This document shows, piece by piece, positions 1 through 5,369 of a stretch of 9,731 nucleotides of DNA. The DNA is from Chthoniobacterales bacterium (lineage in GTDB: Bacteria; Verrucomicrobiota; Verrucomicrobiae; Chthoniobacterales; UBA10450). A program made the translations under genes and the position numbers. The notes under the pieces are model-generated. The model made no database searches, was not told the origin of the DNA, and saw nothing but the letters and a program-made list of their open reading frames with translations. Every line of letters begins with the position of its first letter. The first letter of the stretch is position 1. The DNA is taken from the NCBI GenBank assembly GCA_003244125.1, contig QHBL01000130.1, forward strand, positions 356 through 10,086. The letters run 5' to 3'.

Positions 1-356
1 ATCCGTATGAAGATTTCCCTCTGCGCGCAAAAACAATTTTGTTCGCCAGCATGTTGCCGCTCGGCTTCGCGGCGAGCGTGAGGGCGGGGTTGCGCGGGTT
101 CGTCTTGTTCGCGGCGGCGTTGTGCGCGGGCTCGCTGACGCTGGCGGCGAAAGGATGGGCGAAGGGAGAAGCGCGCAAGTATTTTCCATGGCATGTCTGC
201 GCTTTTGCGCCGCTGTGGATTTTGGAGCGCGCACTCAGCACATATTGGGCGCTGGGATGGTATTTTTTGCGCGGCGGCTATCCCTTCGGTGAGCGCCTCG
301 TGCGCAAAGGCGTGGGCAGAGATTGGTTCGCAGCGGCACAAACTCGCGGCGCATGA
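1..356 (+). CDS. C-terminal end of a probable family 2 glycosyltransferase (5'-partial)
   Basis: The frame is open from the left edge (first full codon at position 3) to a TGA at 354-356, giving 117 visible residues; the true start lies outside the window. The visible part is hydrophobic at about residues 11-47 and again at about 60-82, which suggests membrane-embedded or re-entrant helices. It ends in a basic, aromatic tail containing the strings RGGYPFGERLVRKG and GRDWFAAA. From memory, similar tails occur at the C-terminus of membrane-anchored GT2 glycosyltransferases near polysaccharide loci. No catalytic GT-A motif is in view, so the family call rests on the tail and the context. If correct, it would transfer a sugar to a lipid-linked intermediate at the inner face of the cytoplasmic membrane. 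A 266-bp gap separates it from the next gene, so it probably closes a preceding transcription unit. Another polytopic membrane enzyme is possible. Confidence 0.5.
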   Translation, partial: PYEDFPLRAKTILFASMLPLGFAASVRAGLRGFVLFAAALCAGSLTLAAKGWAKGEARKYFPWHVCAFAPLWILERALSTYWALGWYFLRGGYPFGERLVRKGVGRDWFAAAQTRGA

Positions 357-495
357 AATGCTGTGAGGAATTGGCGGAACGCGGAGAAACTTTCGCTGCG
401 TGCAACGAGTGGGAGTTTAGACAGTTTAAGAAGGAGTGCTGGGGAGCGCAGGCCTGGGAACAGCGAAAAAGATGGGAGGCTTAGCGCAAATAGGA

Positions 496-546
496 TTGAC
501 GAAAAGGCAGCAAAGTTGTAGCTCTAGTAAGCGTGGAAATTATAGA
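496..546 (+). promoter_or_regulatory. weak candidate promoter region ahead of the polysaccharide operon
   Basis: The gap between the GT2-like tail and the sugar transferase is relatively AT-rich and is the natural place for the operon promoter. A good -35-like TTGACG lies at 496-501, but no matching -10 follows at 16-18 bp. A second pair, TTGTAG at 516-521 and TATAGA at 541-546, has a long 19-bp spacer. Neither pair is convincing, and promoter consensus in the likely host phylum is poorly known. The call rests mainly on position. Confidence 0.2.
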
Positions 547-579
547 GCGTCCGCGTAAGAAAGTTGTTTGTAGTGTTGT

Positions 580-609
580 TAGTGCAGAAGCAGTCGGGGG
601 TAGTGCAGA
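580..609 (+). repeat. short direct repeat TAGTGCAGA in the leader of the sugar transferase gene
   Basis: The 9-mer TAGTGCAGA occurs at 580-588 and again at 601-609. The start-to-start spacing is 21 bp, about two helical turns, and a further TAGTG lies at 571-575. The second copy runs into the purine-rich ribosome binding site of the next gene. Same-face spacing and this position would suit an operator, but a 9-bp repeat can arise by chance. Confidence 0.3.
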
Positions 610-613
610 GGGG
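607..613 (+). promoter_or_regulatory. ribosome binding site for the sugar transferase gene
   Basis: The purine tract AGAGGGG ends 9 bases before the ATG at 623 and contains GAGG, complementary to the 16S rRNA tail. It is the clearest Shine-Dalgarno sequence in the window and supports 623 as the start over later in-frame ATGs such as 776, which has none. The downstream genes lack good Shine-Dalgarno sequences, consistent with translational coupling. Confidence 0.55.
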
Positions 614-622
614 TTTTAGCCG

Positions 623-1501
623 ATGAGGCCTTCAACCAGTGGCGGCAGCTTGCCCCGAAATCCCGTACCATCCAATGGCTCCCCCCACACATCTTACCAG
701 GGTGACGGGCGTCGCGCCGCAGCTCCACGCAGCCGCAAGAAGGACGGCGAGCTGACTCAATTGCTGCGCCGCGTCATGGCCACCGGAATCGACCAAGAGT
801 ATCCCTGCTCGCCCGAAGCTTTAGCCAAGGCTCTTCCTGCCTGGAAGCGCGCGCTCGATCTCGCCATCATTGCGCTCACGCTGCCCTTATGGCTGCCGCT
901 GATGATCCTTATCGCTCTGTGGGTCGCGATCACGTCGCCAGGACCTGTTTTCTACCGGCAGCCGCGTGTCGGGCTCAAAGGCCGCCGTTTCATGATCGTG
1001 AAGTTCCGTACTATGAAAGTGAACGCCGAAACGCGCTCGCATGAGACGTATCTGGAACAGCTCATGGTCTCCGACACGCCGATGATCAAGCTAGACGCGA
1101 AAGGTGATCCCCGGCTCATCCTTGGTGGCAAACTCCTGCGCGCCACAGGCCTCGACGAGCTACCGCAGATTTTCAACGTCGTTCGCGGAGAGATGAGCGT
1201 CGTCGGGCCGCGCCCATGCACGGCGCGGGAGTTCGATCTCTACACGCCGCGCGACCGCGAACGCGTCAATGCTGTTCCCGGTCTCACCGGGTTCTGGCAG
1301 GTCAATGGGAAGAACCGCACCACCTTTCGTCAGATGGTGGAGATGGATGTTTTCTATTCCGAGAATATTTCGCTGCGAATGGACCTGAAGATTATAGCCC
1401 GCACTTTCCCCGCTCTTGCCAGCCAGTTGCTGGATATGTGGCAGACGCTGCCACACTCGGACGCCGGTTCGGCACCGCCCGTTACAAACGTCCACGGCTG
1501 A
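623..1501 (+). CDS. sugar transferase (single-helix polyprenyl-phosphate sugar-1-phosphate transferase)
   Basis: This 292-residue protein has the bacterial sugar transferase domain (WcaJ/PglC/ExoY-like core, Bac_transf family). It would move a sugar-1-phosphate from a nucleotide sugar to undecaprenyl phosphate, the first membrane step of repeat-unit assembly. Residues 1-76 are a hydrophilic tail rich in Pro, Ser and Arg. One hydrophobic segment at about 78-103 is the membrane-inserted helix. Family motifs follow: SPGPVFYRQPRVG (105-117), KFRTM (127-131), LDELPQIFNV (177-186) with the Asp178-Glu179 pair that matches the catalytic dyad of PglC, MSVVGPRP (191-198), and PGLTGFWQVNGKNR (219-232). 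The four extra N-terminal helices of full-length WbaP/WcaJ proteins are absent, so it is the short, monotopic type. The start is supported by a Shine-Dalgarno sequence. The next gene begins 3 bp after its stop. The sugar specificity cannot be read from sequence. Confidence 0.93.
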   Translation: MRPSTSGGSLPRNPVPSNGSPHTSYQGDGRRAAAPRSRKKDGELTQLLRRVMATGIDQEYPCSPEALAKALPAWKRALDLAIIALTLPLWLPLMILIALWVAITSPGPVFYRQPRVGLKGRRFMIVKFRTMKVNAETRSHETYLEQLMVSDTPMIKLDAKGDPRLILGGKLLRATGLDELPQIFNVVRGEMSVVGPRPCTAREFDLYTPRDRERVNAVPGLTGFWQVNGKNRTTFRQMVEMDVFYSENISLRMDLKIIARTFPALASQLLDMWQTLPHSDAGSAPPVTNVHG

Positions 1502-1504
1502 TTC

Positions 1505-2599
1505 ATGCCATCACCCATTAACGTCGGAGTAATCGGTTGCGGTTACTGGGGACCGAACCTCGTCCGCAATTTCAAGACGCTAACGACTTGCCGCCTCAAG
1601 GCGATTTGCGACAAGAACGAGAACCGGCTGCGTCATCTTCGGACGCTCTACTCGGACATCGAGGCGCATACCGACGCGCTCAAGCTCATCAATGATTCGA
1701 GCATTGATGCCGTCGCCATCGCCACGCCCGTCGCCTACCATTTCAATCTGGCCAAAGCCGCGTTATGCGCCGGCAAACACACCCTCGTGGAAAAGCCCCT
1801 CGCTGCTTCCTCGTCCGAATGCGAAGAGCTGATCAGTATTGCGGAGCAGAAACGAGTGGTGCTCATGAGCGGCCATACTTTTCTCTATTCATCTTGTGTC
1901 CGGAAAATCTGCGACATCATCAACGCCGGCGACATCGGCGACATTCGTTACATCAACTCGCGCCGGCTTAACCTTGGACTCTTTCAAAAGGACATTAACG
2001 TGGTCTGGGATCTCGCGCCGCACGACATCTCCATCATCCTTCACATCCTGGATGAGCTGCCGCTGACGGTTAATTGCCAGGGTAACGCCCATGTCACCGC
2101 CGGTGTTGAAGACGTGACTAATCTTTCGCTCTGCTTCCGCAACAAGAAGTTCGCTACTATTCAAAGTAGCTGGCTCGAACCGCGCAAGGTGCGGGAGATG
2201 ACCATCGTGGGCACGCGTCGCATGATCGTTTACGACGATCTCCAGCCGCTCGAGAAGATCCGCATCTATGATGTGCGGGTCGATCGCCCGCCACACTACG
2301 ATACCTTTGCGGAGTTCCACTACTCTTACCACTATGGGGATAGTTACATTCCGCATATTCAGCAGGAAGAACCGCTCAAGGTAGAATGCCAGCACTTCGT
2401 CGATTGCATCGAGAATGGAATGGAGCCACTGACCAGCGGACGCTCCGGCCTCGAGCTGGTAACTATCCTGGAAGCAGCCTCCGCCTCGCTCAAAGCGAAC
2501 GGCGCGCCGGTTAATTTCCTGCGCCGACGAGAAGAGACACCGCCACGGCCGGCCGGCTCCGCCCGAGAGGAAGCGCAGCCCGACCAGCTGGCCGTATGA
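1505..2599 (+). CDS. Gfo/Idh/MocA family NAD(P)-dependent sugar oxidoreductase
   Basis: This 364-residue protein has an N-terminal Rossmann fold with the dinucleotide motif GCGYWG (11-16). The family signature EKP is at 96-98, where Lys97 is expected to be the catalytic lysine. The C-terminal half carries the motif WDLAPHDIS (168-176), with Asp169 and His173 in the DxxxH arrangement that serves the active site. Residues from about 340 form a Pro/Arg/Glu-rich tail of no known role. The next two genes encode an acyltransferase and an aminotransferase, the same order as wlbA-wlbB-wlbC in Bordetella. The likely role is therefore oxidation of a nucleotide sugar at C3 before amination. It does not closely resemble the WlbA/WbpB sequence as I recall it, so the substrate is inferred from context only. 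The start is 3 bp past the sugar transferase stop, and the stop overlaps the next start as ATGA. Confidence 0.9.
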   Translation: MPSPINVGVIGCGYWGPNLVRNFKTLTTCRLKAICDKNENRLRHLRTLYSDIEAHTDALKLINDSSIDAVAIATPVAYHFNLAKAALCAGKHTLVEKPLAASSSECEELISIAEQKRVVLMSGHTFLYSSCVRKICDIINAGDIGDIRYINSRRLNLGLFQKDINVVWDLAPHDISIILHILDELPLTVNCQGNAHVTAGVEDVTNLSLCFRNKKFATIQSSWLEPRKVREMTIVGTRRMIVYDDLQPLEKIRIYDVRVDRPPHYDTFAEFHYSYHYGDSYIPHIQQEEPLKVECQHFVDCIENGMEPLTSGRSGLELVTILEAASASLKANGAPVNFLRRREETPPRPAGSAREEAQPDQLAV

Positions 2600-3117
2600 G
2601 TGCTCTTCGCCTGGACCACCAACTCATCGCGCCCGATGTCAAGCTGGGGCGCGATGTTCGCATCTTCGGCTTCGTCAACCTTTACGGCTGCGAGGTTGGC
2701 GACGAGACGAAGATCGGCTCGTTCGTGGAAGTCCAGAAAGGCGCCCGCATCGGCGCGCGCTGTAAGATTTCCAGCCATAGCTTCATTTGTGAAGGTGTGA
2801 CGCTGGAGGACGGCGTATTTGTCGGCCACGGCGTCACCTTTATCAACGATCGCTACCCGCGCGCGATCAACAGCAACGGCAGTCTCAAGACGGACGCGGA
2901 TTGGGCTTGCCAGGCAACGCTGGTCAAACATGGCGCTGCCATCGGTTCCGGCGCAACCATCCTGGGCGGCGTGACGATCGGCGAACATGCCGTCGTCGGC
3001 GCTGGCAGTGTCGTTGTGCGCGACGTGCCCGCTCACTCCACCGTCGCTGGTAATCCCGCGCGTCTCCTCAGAAGAACCTCTGCAACTACTCATGAAAGTA
3101 CCGTTCCTCGATCTTAA
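2596..3117 (+). CDS. hexapeptide-repeat (left-handed beta-helix) N-acyltransferase, WbpD/WxcM-N-like
   Basis: The 173-residue protein is built almost entirely of hexapeptide repeats, for example VGDETKIGSFVEV, ARIGARCKI, VTLEDGVFVGHGV and TIGEHAVVGAGSVV. These fold as a left-handed parallel beta helix. The loop FINDRYPRA (82-90) and the end VAGNPARLL (150-158) are typical of the acetyl-CoA-dependent enzymes that N-acetylate amino-sugar nucleotides (WbpD/WlbB, WxcM N-terminal type). The inferred job is acylation of the amine installed by the aminotransferase encoded next. Such enzymes usually act as trimers with active sites at subunit interfaces. Its ATG overlaps the preceding stop by 4 bp, and its last 26 bp overlap the aminotransferase gene, so translation is probably coupled on both sides. 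The final dozen residues (about 161-173) extend past the usual end of the fold and are encoded largely in the overlap. Confidence 0.88.
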   Translation: MSALRLDHQLIAPDVKLGRDVRIFGFVNLYGCEVGDETKIGSFVEVQKGARIGARCKISSHSFICEGVTLEDGVFVGHGVTFINDRYPRAINSNGSLKTDADWACQATLVKHGAAIGSGATILGGVTIGEHAVVGAGSVVVRDVPAHSTVAGNPARLLRRTSATTHESTVPRS

Positions 3118-4210
3118 AGCTCATCACGCTCCTTTACGCGACGAATTCGAGCTGGCTATTAATCAAGTCATCGATAGCGGCATCTTTGCCGGTGGACCTG
3201 CCGTTGTTAGCTTCGAAGAAGCCTTCGCTGCCTACTGTAATTGCGAACACGCCGTCGGTCTCGGCAGCGGAACTGAGGCGGTCTGGCTCGCCTTACTCGC
3301 CTGCGGCATCGGGCCCGGCGACGAAGTTATCACCGTGCCAAGCACTTTTATGGCTACGGCCGAAGCGATTACCTACGCCGGAGCTACTCCGGTGTTTGTC
3401 GATGTCGATGAGCAGACTTATACCATGGATCCTGCGGCCCTCGCCGGCGCCGTCAGCAAGCGCACCAAAGCAATCGTGCCCGTGCATCTGTTTGGGCAAA
3501 TGGCGGAGATGGACGCGATTTTGAAATTTGCCAAACAACATCGTCTGGTCGTGATCGAAGACGCGGCCCAGGCCCATGGCGCTGAATATAAGAGCCATCC
3601 GGCCGGTTCCATGGGCCAGGTCGGTTGCTTTAGTTTTTATCCTGGCAAGAACCTTGGCGCGCTCGGTGAAGCTGGCGCCGTCGTAACTAACAATTCACAG
3701 CTGCGAGATACCATTCGCACGTTGCGCGACCACGGCCAGGCCCGGAAGTATCATCATGACCTGATCGGCTGGAATTGTCGCATGGATGCGATGCAGGGAG
3801 CCTTTCTGGCAATCAAACTGCGCCATCTCGAGCGCGGCAATGAGCTGCGGCGTTCCCACGCCCGCCGCTACCGCGAAGGATTCAATGCCAACGATGAAGT
3901 GATCCAGCCGGTAGAAACTGAGTATTCGCGCCATGTCTATCACGTTTACGCCATTCGGGTAAAACAACGCGACGAACTGATGCAGCACCTCGAGCGCAAA
4001 GGGATCGGTTGCGGGGTTCATTATCCGGTCCCGGTCCATCTCCAGAAAGCCTACGCACACCTTGGCTACGGCCGCGGCGCTTTCCCCGTCTCTGAAACGA
4101 TCGCCGACGAGTTCGTTTCGCTGCCCATGTATCCGGAGTTAAGTAACGATCAGATCGACTACGTCATTGAAGCTGTAACCGAGGCGGTGGGCGCTGGAGT
4201 AATGGTCTGA
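3092..4210 (+). CDS. DegT/DnrJ/EryC1/StrS family PLP-dependent sugar aminotransferase
   Basis: This 372-residue protein is a fold-type I aminotransferase of the DegT family, which transfers an amino group (usually from glutamate) to a keto nucleotide sugar. It begins with the family opening MKVPFLDLK. It has the phosphate-binding GSGTEA (58-63), the PLP-contacting EDAAQAHGA (156-164) with Asp157, and SFYPGKNLGALGEAG (181-195), where Lys186 is the expected internal aldimine lysine. GWNCRMDAMQGAFL (226-239) and a C-terminal GVHYPVPVHLQ (308-318) match the family. The frame is open further upstream, with a start possible at 2987. I chose 3092 because family proteins begin at this point and the upstream residues are a shadow of the acyltransferase gene. 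With the flanking genes it forms an oxidation-amination-acylation set, probably WbpE/WlbC-like. An 80-bp gap follows. Confidence 0.93.
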   Translation: MKVPFLDLKAHHAPLRDEFELAINQVIDSGIFAGGPAVVSFEEAFAAYCNCEHAVGLGSGTEAVWLALLACGIGPGDEVITVPSTFMATAEAITYAGATPVFVDVDEQTYTMDPAALAGAVSKRTKAIVPVHLFGQMAEMDAILKFAKQHRLVVIEDAAQAHGAEYKSHPAGSMGQVGCFSFYPGKNLGALGEAGAVVTNNSQLRDTIRTLRDHGQARKYHHDLIGWNCRMDAMQGAFLAIKLRHLERGNELRRSHARRYREGFNANDEVIQPVETEYSRHVYHVYAIRVKQRDELMQHLERKGIGCGVHYPVPVHLQKAYAHLGYGRGAFPVSETIADEFVSLPMYPELSNDQIDYVIEAVTEAVGAGVMV

Positions 4211-4290
4211 AACCACTCCGCCCCATCGACGAATCTGCTGGAGTAGTTCCGGCTGTAGCTACCTTTGGCATCCTGCCGCCTCCTTCTCGC

Positions 4291-5364
4291 ATGGAGCAGT
4301 CGCGTGGCGCAGATGCTGACGGTCTCCCCGTCGATGCCACCACTGTTGATCCACTGTCTGATTCAAGTTGGGATAAGTGGATTAGCTCACATCCCGACGC
4401 AACTATCTTCCATACCTCGGCTTGGGCGCGCGTGCTTGTCGATACTTATGGGCATCAAGCATTCTACTTTAAGTTATCTCTCCAGGGCAAAGCTCTCGCG
4501 CTCGTGCCCATGATGGAAGTTCGCAGTGTCTTAACAGGAACACGCGGTATCTGTCTCCCCTTCAGCGACCAATGTGCACCGTTGCTCCTGAATAACTTCG
4601 CCGCTGCCTCCGTAGTTAAAAAGGTGCGGCAGATCGGCCGCGAACGAGGCTGGAGCTACTTCGAATTCAGAGACGATTCGATGGTTCCTAAGGGTGCGGC
4701 TAAATCTGAATCCTACTGGGCCCACACGCTTGATATGGCAGATGATTCCGCAAAGGTTTCAGCGAACTTCAGCAGTTCGGTGCGGCGCGCCTTGCGCAAG
4801 GCGCAGCGCAGCGGCGTTACCGCCTCCATCCGCACGGATGACGCCGCGGTGGCGCAATTCTATCGATTACACGCGCGCACGCGCCGCAAACATGGCGTGC
4901 CGCCGCAGCCCCGCACATTCTTCACCAGCATTTACGATCACATCATCAAGCCTGGTCTGGGATTCATCGTTATCGCGGAGAAATGCGGAAGCGCAGTGGC
5001 CGCGGCCATGTTTTTCCGCTTTGGACGCCACGCCATTTACAAGTTTGGCGCTTCTGACGATCGCTCACAGGAATTCCGCCCCAACAATCTCGCTATCGCA
5101 AGCGCGATCGATCACCTCGCCCGCTCCTCGACTGAGGTGTTGCACTTCGGTCGCACCGACAAGAGCAACGAAGGCTTGCGCCGTTTCAAGCTGTCATGGG
5201 GTGCGCGCGAGCAGCAACTTTTCTATGGCAAATTTGGTATTTCAGCCGATAATTGGCTCCCGGCGCAGACGCGCCCGTCCACCTTGCACACTCGCTTCTT
5301 CCGTGCCTTGCCCGCGCCTGTTAACCGCCTGGCCGGCGCTTTGCTCTACCCGCACCTAGATTAA
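4291..5364 (+). CDS. FemAB-like / GNAT-fold acyltransferase (BioF2-like acetyltransferase domain)
   Basis: This 357-residue protein matches FemAB-related proteins found in exopolysaccharide and exosortase-associated loci. The N-terminal half has ATIFHTSAWARVL (37-49), a GH at 54-55, and CLPFSDQCAPLLL (88-100). The second half is the GNAT-like domain, with a basic helix SSVRRALRKAQRSG (162-175), the loop RRKHGVPPQPRTFF (198-211), IYKFGASD (249-256), RPNNLA (263-268) and HFGRTDKSNEGLRRFKLSWG (285-304). True FemX/FemAB enzymes add amino acids from tRNA to lipid II. The polysaccharide-linked members are uncharacterised in my knowledge, so an aminoacyl or acyl modification of the polysaccharide or cell wall is inference. 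No signal peptide or membrane helix is seen. The start is the first ATG; the frame is open back to 4171 but has only CTG as a possible earlier start. No clear Shine-Dalgarno sequence precedes it. The next gene starts 5 bp after its stop. Confidence 0.82.
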   Translation: MEQSRGADADGLPVDATTVDPLSDSSWDKWISSHPDATIFHTSAWARVLVDTYGHQAFYFKLSLQGKALALVPMMEVRSVLTGTRGICLPFSDQCAPLLLNNFAAASVVKKVRQIGRERGWSYFEFRDDSMVPKGAAKSESYWAHTLDMADDSAKVSANFSSSVRRALRKAQRSGVTASIRTDDAAVAQFYRLHARTRRKHGVPPQPRTFFTSIYDHIIKPGLGFIVIAEKCGSAVAAAMFFRFGRHAIYKFGASDDRSQEFRPNNLAIASAIDHLARSSTEVLHFGRTDKSNEGLRRFKLSWGAREQQLFYGKFGISADNWLPAQTRPSTLHTRFFRALPAPVNRLAGALLYPHLD

Positions 5365-5369
5365 ACCTT

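Noticed and set aside
39..356. A complete 105-residue gene starting at the TTG at 39
   Set aside because: The frame is open to the left edge with sensible coding sequence before the TTG, so this is the tail of a longer gene.
472..558. 28-codon plus-strand ORF in the 357-622 gap
   Set aside because: It is very short, has no convincing ribosome binding site, and its composition is unlike a protein.
1889..2395. Minus-strand open frame of 168 codons
   Set aside because: It is antisense to the conserved C-terminal half of the oxidoreductase and has no recognisable motif.
2987..3091. Earlier start for the DegT aminotransferase
   Set aside because: The extra residues lie inside the acyltransferase gene in another frame and do not fit the family; the normal family opening begins at 3092.
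2359..3093. Long minus-strand open frame of 244 codons
   Set aside because: It lies opposite the oxidoreductase and acyltransferase genes, whose motifs are clear; the translation shows no recognisable domain and reflects GC-rich antisense openness.
4171..4290. N-terminal extension of the FemAB-like protein
   Set aside because: The frame is open here but contains no ATG, GTG or TTG, only CTG at 4207 and 4273, and the residues are low-complexity.
4694..5359. Plus-strand open frame of 221 codons within the FemAB-like gene
   Set aside because: It is an out-of-frame shadow, rich in Ala, Arg, Ser and Pro, while the FemAB-like frame carries all the family motifs.
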